DNA of 64,000 nt from Rachycentron canadum (GCA_038496675.1 CM076669.1:7335730-7399729); one strand, 5' to 3'. Numbered from the stretch's first letter, positions 40,101 through 52,111 are shown. Program-made: numbers and translations. The notes: a model not told the origin generated them from the letters alone.

Positions 40101-43100
40101 GCGTGCGCACACACACACACACACATACACACACACACACACACACACAGAGGAAGGCCCATGAAACAAGACAAACCATTGTCTTAATAATGACTGCAGC
40201 AGTTAACTACCTGCCAGAGTGTAATTAAATGGGGCCTGAAGTGGCAGAGTGGCGTGATGAATAATGCATATTGAGTGACTTATGGGACATTGCAGCAAGG
40301 CGAAGCCATCCCATCGATTCCTCTGCAGAGCCTGAAGAACTGCGATAATTGTTATGAGGTGTGAGCTCCTGACTCTGGAAGGTGCATGCTAAACAAACCC
40401 CTTTCCCCTGATCAAACGTCAAACAGAAGTCGTACCGCATTCATGAATTAAGTGTTTGACCTCTGGCGACTCGAGTTAAATAGATGAGAAAATGATCACT
40501 CAGTGTGATAGAGAAAATTAGGAGTTTTTTTGGGTGATTTTGGATTAACCCTGATCCAGGACAGACGCCAAACTGCTTAAAAAACAGCTATGAAGGAGCT
40601 CCATAAATTCATGTCTGATGTCTGAAGGTCACAGTCATGGGGAGTTTATCTGGTGTAGATGAAAGCTATCTGTCTAAGATTGGATGAGTTCCAGATTATC
40701 TGTGTGCTATATGTGTGCATGAGTGTCAGAGGACATCAAGGGCATGCAAGTTTGCCCAACTTCTCCCAAATGGTGCCTTACACTTCTCATGTTTTTTTTT
40801 TCCGCAAAAAACTCCTGTCCACCCGCTCCATAAAAACAAAAACACATTTATGTGACAGCAGATGTGTTCACAGCTGAGTCAAGTTTAGATGTGGGAGCTG
40901 AACTGTGTGCCCTTTTGCAACCTCTCTAGAGATGTTTGACCTCTTTGCTTCCACAGCCTCGGGTACTGAGTGAAGACGCAACCGACCTGCTGCGCCTTTC
41001 TGTGACAGACTCACAGCTGCAGCCCTCACCGGGTTTAAACCTCAGTTCTGATCATTTCCCCTCTTTGTTGAAAGATTTGAAGATATACATAGCACACACG
41101 CAAACATACACACACGCCTAAAGCACAGGTTCAGATTAGAGTTACCCGGTGTGGCTGGACATCTGCTGTGCTCCCTCAGGCTCGGGGCTCCAGATCCATA
41201 CAGGGCCCTGACTCACAGAGGCCCCCCTCCACTACTACAAGGCTTAAGGAACAGGAGATTGGATGGACCCTGGACAATGGGCTAGTGGACAGGCTTATAA
41301 TGCAATTACTCTGCTTCCTTATTGAATCACTCCATCAGCTACATTTTTGGCTGTCCTGCTGAAGTCAATCAACAGCACAGGCATGGGGAGGAAAGGTCAA
41401 ACTGATGTCTTGTACTGTGGTTCACCCCAACATGTGCTGTGGTGCTGTTTGGTCAGTCAACATTAAGCTGATTTTTGCATTTAACCTCTACTTTGTGTCT
41501 AGATACACTCAGCACTAATGCTAACCACTGCCTCTCATGGTCTGAGGACTGCTTAGTAATGCAAAAACAGAAGACTACACGTGGCTTTGAAAAAAAAAAA
41601 AAATGAATCTGACTTTTCATGAGTCTGTTAAATGATGACTTGCACCCACCGAACTGGACTGAGCAACTCCACTTTGAGTCCTGATGGATGGCTGGGGAAA
41701 AGGTTTAATTGAATATAAAGAGTGAAGAGCCAAAGAAAATGTGAAATAAGCCATCCAGGCCAAATATTCCCTCACTCATTTAGAGTGACTGTGGGTATGG
41801 GAAAAAGGTAATCAAGCAAACCTAATATACCCAGTCCTCTCATTTCTTATTGAATGGCAAGTCCAGTTTGGCAACATGGAAGCAATCAGTGCTGAAGCAT
41901 GAAAGGAAAGAGGTGGAGAAAACTGAGCCTCATGCAAAGAAGCAATATCTCTCTCTGTTTGTTTTCAGGTGCGAACACAAGCACACCTTGAAGGTTTTTC
42001 TTTAAAGTACCGGCATGTGAAGAGGCGTACTGTGTTCTTTATGAGCATCAGTTTCCTGTGGAAGCTTACCATGCCTCAACTAATACATATCAGTGCACAA
42101 TTCATTGCAGACACAGTTAAATATCGGGGCTTTTTGCTGCCAAATCTTGGTGTACTAATTTGTCTCACAACATGCCTAACCTTGCAATGTCCAGATCTGC
42201 TCATATTATTTCAAATTCTCTCTTCTGCAATTAATAACGAATCAGCTAATGGGGAAAATAACTAAATATCTTATTTTTTGGCTTTTAGGGTTTAGAACCT
42301 AGGCAACATTTAAATGATTGCTAATTTTCTTTTTACTTACTTGAGAATTAGCTGCAAAGTTATTCATTGAGAATAGTTCTGATACTTCACATTTGGAATC
42401 CACAGCCTTTTTGGTCTAAGGTTGTATTGAGTGCTGCAAAATGAAAACAAATTACACCATCTGTTTAACCCTATTCAGTGATGGCCTTCCCCTCTTTGTC
42501 ATCCCAGCAACTTTGGTTCTGAGGAAAATATCAGGTGTAAACAATGATTTTCATCCTTTTTCTTTTAGGGGCAAAAGACAGAAGCAGAGAAGTACTTTCT
42601 GAGAGCTATTCAGCTAGACCCGACAAAAGGAAACTGCTACATGCACTATGGTAAGAACAGATTATAGACATTATAGACAAGTGTTTGAAAATTGATACTG
42701 GAATTAGATATGGCTGTCTCTATCCTTGAAAATGTCTCCCATGGTTGACAGAGCAATGAAAATATCATTTGAAGTCATTAAATGCACCAGGTCTGCTTAT
42801 AATTCATGTAAACCACCCTGGATCCAAGCTCAGTGCTTACATAACCTGAATCAAAGTGGTGGTAATCATTTGGAAGTGTCAAATCTGTTTTTATCATGTT
42901 TCATAATAAATAATTTGGTTAATGCCCTCTGTCATTTGATTTACTGTTAGTATCAGTGCTGGGAGTGATGGAGCTGTTTTTAAGGTTTGCAGATGGCGCA
43001 AACACGTGTACAAACAGGCGTGTATGCTATGTTTATCTGAGAGAGGAGGTAGGATCAGAATACACTGTTTACCATTCGTAACACATGATACCATGTTCCT

Positions 43101-46100
43101 CCTGCGCTGTTGTTAATGCTGCGTTTCATATCACTGAGGAGGAACAGGTTTCTTGCTGCTTAATGTCGCTATCTCCAGGATATTCATAGGAAATGAAATC
43201 TGTCCTGTTTCACTGAAAGCGGCATTGTGTGTTGTACCTTTCTCTTCTTTCTTATCTCTCTCCATTCCTCCTGGTGCTTTCTCTGTGCTGGATATCTTGG
43301 GGTTTAAGTTTAGTTTTCTCCCTGGCGAGGGCTGCATTGCTGTTTTTGGAACAAGCTGTTTCCCCTTCTTAGTCTTTCCTTCTCTCTACCTATCTGGCTA
43401 TTTTTTTTTTTCAGTTATCTTGTAAGTTCTTGCTATAGGTGATGTTTATGTGGTCTGGCCCTCTCATTTTATCGCAAATCTGCCTGCTTTAGCTACATTA
43501 GATTCACTGGATGAGCTCCAGGTGTGAGTGTGTAAAGAGGGATGATATCTGTCCACATCATAACACAGCAGACACACACACAAAGGCGCACAAATGAAAA
43601 CATGCAAGGAAGTGAGGACACTGAGGGTGATAGCTAAGACAAGCCCGCCCTTTCCTCCCATTGTTCACAGTAACACATTTTAATGCAAACTGTCCCTCGG
43701 AGAACCAGCTTCTATAGAGTCTGCTTTGGCTTGTTTTTAAAGCAGCACTGAGGCTTACAATAAAGTCAGTGGACACACACCTCAACGGAGCTTCCCCGTG
43801 TTCCCCTCATCCTACATTCAGTAACATCTGCGGCGGCTTGGCTGTTAATTTATAGCCTCTGCAGAAGGCACTTGTGGGTGCTGCACCAGGTGGCCAGACT
43901 CCCACAGGAAAACACATGAAAATACCTCTGTCTCGTGTGTTCGCAGCCTCTGTCGAGCCAAACAGTCCCTCACTCCCTCACTTTCTCTACCTCCTTGTTG
44001 CATTTTTGTTGCACTCGTCTCTTTCACGACCCCCATCCATCTCCCTTTGTTTCCCCATCGGTCTCCATATTTGCCCCTCATTGCTTTCGTTCCCCATCCC
44101 CTCAATACCCCTTCTATAAGTTTGCTACAACAAAAAGACTAATATTAGAAGAAGTCTAATATTAATAAAAATATTTGTTTTTACCCATAATTCCATAATA
44201 GAAAACAAACTCATCCATTTGTTGGGTGTCTATAGCATATATCACACCTTTAAACTAAATGCTAATGTCAGCATGCAAATGTACCCACAATGAAAATGTT
44301 AACATGCTGACTTTCAGGAAGCGTTAACCGTTTTTACCATCTCAGCTTAGTGTATGCTAATATATTGCTAATGCTAATTTTGAGATATGGACTAAAGTGA
44401 TAAACCAACAAAACAATGGGCCAGCAGATCAAAATTGTCAATTCATCATGGCTAAAAAATGACCATACCCTAGTAATAAGCATGCTCTCTCCATCTTCTT
44501 CTCGCTCCAGGTCAGTTTCTGCTGGAGCAGTCCCGTCTTGGTGAGGCTGCAGAGATGGCAGAGAGGGCTGCGGAGCTAGACAGCTCGGAGTTTGATGTGG
44601 TCTTCAGTGCTGCTCACATGCTAAGGTTGGCTAAACCACTGACATACAACAACACTGCTAACAAATGGTGTTTCCCTACTTGAAAAAGCAGCCAGTGCAG
44701 AAAACTGAATGAGAGTTTACTTCAAGTAATAGCTGAGGTTCTTGAGATCCAGGTTTGCTGCTGTGCTGCTTTGCCGATTATTCTGTACCATTGCCATTTT
44801 ATAAACCCTTTGAAATATAAATTATACCAGCGTTATAGAATACAGTAAATGTTCTCTCTTTGGAAATCGCTGCCATAAAAGCTATTATGTATTACATGTA
44901 TAAACAGAATTACAGTTCTAGTCCATCATGGCGATATTTCAGTGTGGGGATTGTAAAGAAACCATAGGAGAATTTTCCCTTCAAGTTTGGAAAACATGTC
45001 CACAGACAGCTTATAAGTCTTAAAGGTGTCAAAGAGACTGGAAACGTCCTTTACTCCTAGCAACTGAAGGGAATATTGGAGAAATGTGCCTTAATTCCTT
45101 TTTGCTCTACATATCTGGAAAAGTCATTACTGCTCTCTAGCATCCACCATAAAAGCAGCACCACAGAGGATTTGTAAAAAGTTGAAAGTCTCTGGGTTTG
45201 GCTGAGGTTTGCTCTTGGAAATGTAAGAGTAAATCGAAATGACAGATTATTCCTCTGTGTTCTGGTCTGGACTGCTGAGACTCTCTGTGACATGAATCCA
45301 AACAGATTAGGGTTAGGGTTTAATAAATGTGACACACACCTGTCATTAGCTAGATTTAAAGCTAAAGCTGCTTCACTGATAATAAAGCGGGCTCAAAATC
45401 TTGGCTCTTGTGAGTGAATATTTGTACTACGACTGACCTTAAACAGGATGATAATGTACTGGGCCTTCATATAAGTCATGCAGATACAGTGATGGTGATG
45501 TGTTAAGTCACTTAACAATAAAGCTGTTTATTTTTTATTACACATTTGAGATTAATTTGAGTGTATTTTTCTTTTCAGATTAAGAGACTTGACATGTCCC
45601 CCTGTAGCTAATGATGCTTTGCTCTAAACCTGACATCCTGAATCTTTGTCGGTCTGTCAGTTTAGGAAGAACACTTTAAGATGACTATTATATAAGCTGT
45701 GTGCCTCAGTAAACCCTGTATTTTGAAGACGTATTTCATTTGAATCCTAATCTTATAAATATTATTTACAGTGTCAGCAAAGATTGATTTCTTTGACAGT
45801 ATTACCTTGGCACAGCAAAGTCTGGTTCATACACTTTTTGGATGAAACTGAATGTACAGAGCAGGTTAACTGTTGAATAATATGGTAAATTGATGCCCCA
45901 AAATGACCTGTAAGCGGCATTATCAGCTACTTCACAGCTAGTTACCAAAGAAATTAATCACTTGACACTGTTTCCGAATGGTTCTGTTGGAAAATAAAAA
46001 TTTTAACAAGCTCATATCAAAACATTGCTGCAGTAAAAGAATGAGCTGTACCACCCACTGGTCACCATATGACAGTGTGTACTCATTAGTTTATTCAGAG

Positions 46101-49100
46101 ACTATGCTGAGTAAAATAAGTCTTGGCAAGAAACATCTTTGTCTGCAGGAACAAAGAGTAATATAGTGTTGTCATGCATTCTTGTTATTCAATATACAAT
46201 TAACCACAAATTGCCCAAAAGGATATGAAATCTCAGTAGATTTTGCTGATGTGGAGCAGTTGTATGTTATTTCTAATAACCTTTTAAAATTTGATCATTA
46301 GCCAATTAATACATATACAATAAAATAATACATGATTTAAAGAAAGTAATCTGTCACTATGCATCCATCAATGTGTGGAAAGTGTAATTCTTTTGAAGGA
46401 CGCGTTTTGTATCTGTAGTTTCCTGCTACATTTTTATTTAAGTAATCAGTTATTTAAAGAGTTAGACCACTTGACAATGGGATTTTGCTTTCAAGAGAAA
46501 CCTGCGCACAAGAAAGAAGAGACTAAAGAATAGACAAATGCACAGAAAGATTTTATACCTCAAAACACTATTTACAGACACAGTGTAGATCATTAAAGAA
46601 AATGTGGCAGTGTGAAGAAGGCAGTTTTTTCCCATTAGAGCCTTATAGATAAATAATGAACAGCACAACCCTCCCACCTTTACATACGAGACACACTGGT
46701 GAATGAGTAATGTGTCACATGTGGTGAAGCCTAATACACTAGAGGGAAGAGGCTTTAAATGAAAACAACATACTTTATATGACTGAACATGCTACAAATC
46801 TGACTATTCCCATGAAAATGTAAAAAAAAAGGAACATCACCAATTAACACAGTCAGCGAATGGCAAAACTCAAATTACAGTCATCCAGGTGATTAGTTGT
46901 TCTGTACAAAATGAGTGAATACAATGAATCATTTTTATTAGTGCAGTAATATCATATCAATTGAGTTATTACATGCACATTTTTTACCCTCCTTGTTGGC
47001 CCTCTGTTTCTTATTTCTCTTCAGACAGGCCAGTCTAAATGAGGCAGCGGAGAAGCAGTATGAGCGGGCAGCCAGCCTCAGACCGGATGTAAGTACCTGG
47101 ATTGTTGAGCACTTATCATGGAAATGCGCACACACACACACGTCTGCACTGTAAATTCCATTTACAACATACTATGTACTACCCATCATCCTGACATTAT
47201 GTTGTTCCTGGCAAACAGTGATAGAGCTGGATATAAAATGGAAACTGCGCATAGTTCATAGCTGTGAACTGGTGCCTCGATGTGCTTATGCAAACACCAA
47301 CATCCCCAAGAGAAATGTTACTGTCACACATTCAGCTTCATAGTACATACTTAATCATCACAGTGTAGTTAAACAGACAGAGCCTTATGTGATATCATGT
47401 CAACACATGCGGTTGAGGAAGTTGGGGGCTATTATATCCTGTGTCTGCCTTTGTTTGAATCAGTCACTTGAAAGGATAAGGGTCTGTAATGCTAATTTAG
47501 TGTTTTTAGACAAGACTGAGAAGGAGCATCCTGCACTCATTTGTCACGTTAGTCTGCTTAGTGACGGTCTGCTTTGTGATTTATGTTGCCAGTTCAGTCA
47601 GGAGAGAGAATTGGACTTTCATCTTCATGACCTTCTCTGGGTTAACTAGCATTATATAGCCACACGCTGCACATGTATTCCAAGCTTTTTTTTTTTTTTT
47701 TTTTGTCTGACGTAACCCACCAGACCTGTCATAGCCATATATTTATTTCAAACTGGATGAATTATTACAATTACACTAAAATGTATAAAAAAAATAAAAT
47801 GTTTTCATGATGTTTAGGTCATTTGTCCATTTGCACTTATCTAATTTTACCTGTATAATTCCTGTAGATGACTATCTAATTAATTTATCAAATACTTAAG
47901 TTGCTAGCTTTACCTATTTTGCCTTCTCTGCCAGCTTTGCTAACTGCTTACTAGCGGTCACACACTCTCAATGACAACACATAGAGTTCTGGAGTTTATT
48001 TCGGTTTTCTTCAAATTAGCAGAGCTACTCTACAATTTGTCCACGTACCCCCAACTGCACTGCAAGGATCACCCTGGGGATAAATGCTGGTTGGGATCAC
48101 TGCTTTATAGCATCTGGCTCTTTTTAGATAAGGTCTGCTTGTCTGTTTATATCCTGTTTAAGCAGAGTAAAACACAGAAGAGAAGAATGCTGGTTGTCCA
48201 TTTTAATTTGAAAAACCCTGTGTTTTATATTTAAATATGTATTTAAAAAAAAAAAAAAGAAGCTACCTCAAAGTCACAGTCATTATAATTCAGTCTGGAA
48301 GGCTTCATGTGCACATTCAGACACACTGAAGGCTTCTCTCGTCATTTGTCACAAGTAGAGCGCCTCTTGTTTTTGACATTTTCCCAGCACACACTCTGCT
48401 TAGTGAATGACAGTCTCTCAAATATCAACTTAATCCAGCAGCTTTCGGGTCATGAAAGATTCAGCGCCAGCTCTACGTGCTGAGAAAGGTAATAATCGTG
48501 CCCCTCCAGAGAGAGGTGCCAGGGAGTTTTTCATTTGACACGCACAGATTGAAGGGCTTTATTGACAGAGGTTCATCTCACATATAACTCTGCACTCTGA
48601 GCAGGTTGGGCAATGTTTACTGGCAGAGGGAAAAAAAAGTGGTTAGCCTACAGCATGTGCTCTTTAGTCCTGATGAGCTCAAATAGGAATAACATCTTTT
48701 TTTTTTTTTTAAGTGGAAAAAATTTGTAATCCCTAAGACTCTGGTTGATTTGGAAGCATCTGTTGTTACCACGGTAATGGCAAGTGCGGTTTAATACATC
48801 AACAAAACAACAGCGTCTTAACATTAGCAGGGCACGGTAAAGTTGGTTCCCTCTGACTGTCACTTCCAGCTCTAATAGCAGTTGCTCCTTTCAATAATTA
48901 AAACTGATCTGCTGTCAAAAATGCTTGATAAAAGATAATTGTTATAATTTACAGTAGTGGCACTAACTTAGTACAGTGTTAAAAGAGAGAACAATAAATA
49001 AAATTATTCCTGATTACAATCAGTTTGACTCCACTACTAACAGTGTCAACTGCAATATGGGAAGGTAGCAGTAGCTGAAAGGCAGGGTGTGTTTCACAAA

Positions 49101-50526
49101 AGCCAAAGTTCAGAGGCAGATGTTATCATAAAAACACTCAATAATATAAATGAATACTATCTATCCAACATGCTGAAGGTCAAGAGCTTACATCTGTTTC
49201 ATCTCCCTGATCAGGACCAACCCAACTTCAGAAGAAATCTCAGTCAAAAGAAAGACAAAGAAAAGGGATCACTTACTTATTTCTGACTGCCTTCTTATAT
49301 ACACAAAACACATGTAAACACAGCTCCATTTCTAAAGTCCCCTGATCCCTTCTAGTGTGATACCAGATTGTATATTGCGTCTCGCCCAGTTGTTTAGAAT
49401 GACAAAGGGACCCTCATTTATCTGGCTTAGTATGTCTCTACCGCTTATAAAGCTCCTTAGCTGTTAAAAAATTGGTTTTGAAGGAGCTTTCGTTCATTTG
49501 TTGCACTATGTAAGAAATAAAAGGTTATGGGTATTAATTTCCCAGCATATTCCAGGACACTGCTGGAAATCCTCCAGCTTCATAAGCATTCATTTGTTAC
49601 AGTAAGTGGAAAACAATCTCCCAGTCCGAGGGCTTGTCTTTTAACACTGCTTAAGAAGTGGAATGTGGACGAGTGAAATATCAGGCTTAAGAAGAGACGA
49701 GCGGTTGTGTTTGTGAGGACAAAATCTGTGAACTAGTTGCCAAGTCGCTAAGCATATGTCATAGTGAGGACGCAGGCCTGGGATCAAGGCCAGGTCTGGG
49801 GGATGAGGTGCAGATGACTTTTAGGATGACATTTGGGTGTGTTTGTTTATTATGTCTTGCTGGGAGTCATGTCTATAACCTGGATTTGATGGCTGGTAAA
49901 ATATTCAGGGCCAGATGGTATTTTATTAAATAAACCCCCCTCAAATGGATTTACTCATTTATATATTAACAACACTTGCCCACAACCTGTGGCTACCTCT
50001 TTGTTCACTGGTTTCAAATAGACTTTTGTCTTTGACCATGCCTGCTACTTTACTATGAGATTGCATTGAGTAAAAATTAAGCACATTTGATTTTCTTGGA
50101 CTTGGAAAACCTGGTAAGTCAGCTAAAATGCATTATCTCACATAACTTAATTGTAGAATTGTGAATGGCAGGTTTAAAATAGTTTCTAAATGTATCAATT
50201 CAAGGTCGACACAGTTGCCACAGATGCAGTGATCCTGTAACTCGGCACCAATGCCTCACATCTCTATAATTATAACATTATGTGCCACTCTGTCTCCTTT
50301 GCTACTGTTTTGACTCTCCTAGTACCCAGCTGCTCTAATGAACCTTGGTGCCATCCTCCACCTGAATGGGAAACTTTCCGAAGCGGAGGCCAACTACCTG
50401 CGTGCACTCCAGCTCAAGCCTGATGATGTCATTACCCAGTCCAACCTGCGCAAGCTGTGGAACATCATGGAGAGGCAGGGTCTCAGGACTAAGCATGGGC
50501 TCGGGATGCACAAGAGCGACTTTTGA
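24543..50526 (+). CDS. tmtc2: tmtc2: transmembrane and TPR repeat-containing protein 2 (11 exons, 5' partial)
   Basis: Exons at 24543-25158, 35057-35891, 36692-36806, 37594-37679, 38331-38515, 38763-38841, 39957-40078, 42569-42650, 44511-44625, 47025-47088 and 50323-50526 all have AG/GT borders and matching phases, giving 834 residues ending in TGA. The family is recognised by SRAIKTNQDLLPETPW, the loop HPVHTEAVAGVVGRADV, the DUF1736-type stretch RLYWMGNRPPNFSNSDNPAA, and a C-terminal half of consecutive TPRs (about residues 485-830) with [WY]xxLG and EAxxxYxxAL patterns. Membrane segments fill the N-terminal half. TMTC1-4 are ER-resident O-mannosyltransferases (family GT105) for cadherin domains; TMTC2 has been tied to ER calcium control and hearing. 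The first coding exon, expected to hold the start, first membrane helix and the acidic catalytic motif before SRAIK, was not found and is inferred upstream. With a first exon of about 27 residues, as I recall for human TMTC2, the protein would be about 860 residues. Fish have two tmtc2 copies; which one this is cannot be settled here. Confidence 0.95.
26016..26035. repeat. TG microsatellite
   Basis: A (TG)n run of about ten units. Confidence 0.95.
32831..32854. repeat. GA microsatellite
   Basis: (GA)12. Confidence 0.96.
35057..35891 (+). CDS. tmtc2: tmtc2 coding exon 3 (DUF1736 region and membrane helices)
   Basis: The acceptor is cttctcacttccag and the donor ggtaag; phase 0 in, phase 1 out. 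This largest exon encodes 278 full codons: a membrane helix, the DUF1736-type region (SFDWSMDAVPLIRSLADWRN), another helix, a polar loop rich in NGK/NGN tripeptides and His/Asn (about 35400-35580), and the last helices with TNLFFYVGFVIAERVLYIPS. The final codons NPAKG/A run straight into the first TPR in the next exon. Confidence 0.96.
35892..36691 (+). other. tmtc2: tmtc2 intron 3
   Basis: An 800-base intron. The part at about 35945-36230 (aaggtacccaatggagttttt onward) resembles a repeat frequent in fish genomes, but I cannot name the family and the resemblance is from memory. Confidence 0.8.
36692..36806 (+). CDS. tmtc2: tmtc2 coding exon 4 (first TPRs)
   Basis: The acceptor is ctcctatag and the donor gtaagt. 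The exon encodes AWGNLGNVLKNQGNMAEAEK and on to MADMLYN, a canonical TPR start. The split Ala at the 5' border and split Leu at the 3' border keep frame with the neighbouring exons. Confidence 0.95.
36807..37593 (+). other. tmtc2: tmtc2 intron 4
   Basis: A 787-base intron with a purine-rich stretch at 36900-36960 and a T/GT tract just before the acceptor. Nothing else seen. Confidence 0.85.
37594..37679 (+). CDS. tmtc2: tmtc2 coding exon 5 (TPR)
   Basis: The acceptor is gtgtatcag after a long T/GT tract and the donor gtgagt. It encodes GLLLQENERPAEALHYYKLA then IGSRPTLA, one TPR unit. The split Ser codon is completed by the next exon. Confidence 0.94.
37680..38330 (+). other. tmtc2: tmtc2 intron 5
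   Basis: A 651-base intron carrying an AT microsatellite at 38239-38264, some 70 bases before the acceptor. Nothing else seen. Confidence 0.85.
38239..38264. repeat. AT microsatellite in tmtc2 intron 5
   Basis: (AT)13, about 70 bases before exon 6. Confidence 0.96.
38331..38515 (+). CDS. tmtc2: tmtc2 coding exon 6 (TPRs)
   Basis: The acceptor is ctctgttccacag and the donor gttagt. It encodes AYLNTGIILMDQGNLEEAKR, then IPDENLKDPHAHQSSVTS and CLYNLGKLLHEQGQQE, a distinctive TMTC2 stretch with a longer-than-usual TPR linker. Phase 0 at the end. Confidence 0.95.
38763..38841 (+). CDS. tmtc2: tmtc2 coding exon 7 (TPR)
   Basis: The acceptor is tctctactgcag and the donor gtaagg. It encodes EALSVYKEAVQKMPRQFAPH then SLFNMM; the split Gly codon is completed 1.1 kb downstream. 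Confidence 0.94.
38842..39956 (+). other. tmtc2: tmtc2 intron 7
   Basis: A 1.1 kb intron. It contains an AT-rich block of repeated TTTTAA/TTAATT units at about 39825-39865 shortly before the acceptor. No coding feature. Confidence 0.85.
39957..40078 (+). CDS. tmtc2: tmtc2 coding exon 8 (TPR)
   Basis: The acceptor is ctatctgtttcag and the donor gtaagt. It encodes EAYMRLNRLDEAGHWYRESL then AKPDHIPAHLTYGKLLSII. Reading past the donor runs into a CA repeat, which confirms the border. Phase 0 out. Confidence 0.95.
40079..42568 (+). other. tmtc2: tmtc2 intron 8
   Basis: A 2.5 kb intron starting with an alternating GC/GT tract and a CA microsatellite (40093-40149). The GC-balanced parts at 40225-40440 and 40950-41260 contain short open frames but no family match and no phase-compatible TMTC2 sequence. 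Confidence 0.85.
40093..40149. repeat. Alternating GC/GT tract plus CA microsatellite after tmtc2 exon 8
   Basis: Begins as gcgtgtgcgtgcgcac and continues as an interrupted (CA)n. Confidence 0.95.
42569..42650 (+). CDS. tmtc2: tmtc2 coding exon 9 (TPR)
   Basis: The acceptor is ctttttcttttag and the donor gtaaga. It encodes GQKTEAEKYFLRAIQLDPTK then GNCYMHY. It has no ATG-initiated open frame of any length and was found by joining phases between exons 8 and 10. Confidence 0.94.
42651..44510 (+). other. tmtc2: tmtc2 intron 9
   Basis: A 1.9 kb intron with a pyrimidine-rich region (43930-44120) and a degenerate interspersed repeat near its 3' end (44215-44460). No coding feature. Confidence 0.85.
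44215..44460. repeat. Probable decayed interspersed repeat (ATGCTAA-rich)
   Basis: Repeated atgctaat / gcatgcaaat / aacatgctgac words followed by gatatggactaaagtgataa resemble a repeat frequent in fish introns. Family not assigned. Confidence 0.45.
44511..44625 (+). CDS. tmtc2: tmtc2 coding exon 10 (TPR)
   Basis: The acceptor is cttctcgctccag and the donor gttggc (a weak donor apart from the GT). It encodes QFLLEQSRLGEAAEMAERAA then ELDSSEFDVVFSAAHML, matching the TMTC2 penultimate TPR; the split Arg is completed by exon 11. Confidence 0.93.
44626..47024 (+). other. tmtc2: tmtc2 intron 10
   Basis: A 2.4 kb AT-rich intron. I see no repeat family or gene in it. Confidence 0.85.
47025..47088 (+). 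CDS. tmtc2: tmtc2 coding exon 11 (TPR)
   Basis: The acceptor is tatttctcttcag and the donor gtaagt. This 64-base exon encodes QASLNEAAEKQYERAASLRP then D. Frame is kept at both borders. Confidence 0.94.
47089..50322 (+). other. tmtc2: tmtc2 intron 11
   Basis: A 3.2 kb intron with a T run (47686-47704), a likely decayed repeat near 48030-48115 and otherwise unremarkable AT-rich DNA. Confidence 0.85.
48030..48115. repeat. Possible interspersed repeat end
   Basis: The string acgtacccccaactgcac...tgctggttgggatcactgctt resembles the end of a common fish repeat (…acccctggttgggaatcactg…). Weak, from memory. Confidence 0.35.
50323..50526 (+). CDS. tmtc2: tmtc2 terminal coding exon 12
   Basis: The acceptor is tttgactctcctag. 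It encodes YPAALMNLGAILHLNGKLSE, then ANYLRALQLKPDDVITQSNL and RKLWNIMERQGL, followed by a tail ending in MHKSDF and TGA at 50524-50526. The last dozen residues after RQGL look a little longer than the mammalian C-terminus. Confidence 0.96.
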   Translation, partial: YPAALMNLGAILHLNGKLSEAEANYLRALQLKPDDVITQSNLRKLWNIMERQGLRTKHGLGMHKSDF

Positions 50527-51266
50527 ACGGAGAGAGTTTCTGCACTGTTCCCTCAGTCATGATGCAGCGTCCTGCAGAGAATGAAGCAGGAAGAGTTCGA
50601 AGCTTAAAGCTCTCCGTACAAGACAGGAAAGACCATTACAGGTGTGGCCTGTGTTGCTTGTGGGAGACACTTTGAGGCTCAGCATGTTTTGGATTCATGG
50701 GGCAGGTTCTGCCAAACAAATGGATCACAGACAGGACAGTACAGTGGCTCAAACTTCTAAGACTAGTGTCATCTTTTGTATAGCATTTTATAATGCATTG
50801 TTCAGTTGCTAAAAGATACAAAGACATGAAGTCAATGACGAATAACTGCAACGTCCAAAAAAATACCATGATATTGAAGATCTCAAATATCAGCTATAAT
50901 TAAAATCTCGGGTTTTAGAGCACCTAATATGAATGACGATGTAGCAAAACTATTTAAATTATTTCTGCAGATGGGTTTTGAAGTTGTAAACACTGACAGG
51001 TGAATGACCATTTGCTGGTTTGTCCTAAAGGGAAACTCCTAAGTTGTGTAGCGATGTCACCGGAATCAGCATCAGTTGGGTCTGAAGATGACAAAAAAAC
51101 TCTGGCGAGGTTGGAAAGAGCTTACCAGACCTCTGTAGCCTACTCCTCATCTGCTTGAGGTTTGCAGTTCAAGGCTACATTAGCCACTACTAGCATAACA
51201 CACATGAATATCTTACGGTGTCGGTGGTTGAGTTGTATTAATGATGATAAAGGCATCAGGTTCTGA

Positions 51267-51290
51267 GAAGGAAGGAAGGAAGGAAGGAAG
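51267..51290. repeat. GGAA tetranucleotide repeat in tmtc2 3' UTR
   Basis: About six tandem GGAA units. Confidence 0.94.
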
Positions 51291-52111
51291 AACTTCTTTT
51301 GCATAACTGTCGATTGTCTGACAATGTTGGCATGTGAAATTGGTGGAATAATATTTAAAAAATTCACAATGAAATCCCTGATTAATTTCTCTCAGGGTGA
51401 TCTAGCCTTGAACTTTTACTCTTAATATAGTAAGTACATAGCATTAAAAGTATGCCAGTGCTGAGACATCTTCAGGTACCAACCTCAAACACAGTGCTCT
51501 GTAGTACATTGTGCCCACCAAGTAAAAGAGCAGGTTAAAGCATTATGCATAGCCAGTCTCATTCTGTTGTACTCACTGAAGATGGTTTGCACCAGGTGCA
51601 TTTTCAATGCTTGTGACTGTAAAAATGAAAACAGATCATAAGAAAACTCCTCAGCGGTGCCAAAGCTTGTACTGAGTCTTTACACCTCTCGTGCCAAGCA
51701 AGAACTGTTGTCACTTACGTGTTGTGTTCCTTGTGTCAAATGAAGATGTTTCGTTTCATGTGATCAAATGATCAAATTTAATTTATTAATGAGTTGGTTT
51801 TTTTTTTAAATGTTATGTGAAAAAGCCAACACTGTGCCATTTCACTGTCACATTAGCCCACACGCTCTCATTCCTCCAAATAGATAGGCTATAGTAGACA
51901 ACATGACAATGACATTAAAATGTTTTTATGTTTTTTCTCTCTGCTCAGGGACATCAGGTTGTGATTCCTGTCACAGAATGGGTTTGTGACACAGAGAGAG
52001 CCTCTTAAAAATGATATTAGATGTTTTTGATGATTGTGATGTTTGATTAAATTATAGAAAACGTGTAGCTGAAAATGTGTTTTGTAAAGAAAAGTAAAAA
52101 ACTTTTTCCAA

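Noticed and set aside
40936..41362. Open frames in tmtc2 intron 8 preceded by an AG (cttccacag)
   Set aside because: The translation has no TPR pattern, the flanking TMTC2 exons join in phase without it, and the frame ends in CA-rich sequence.
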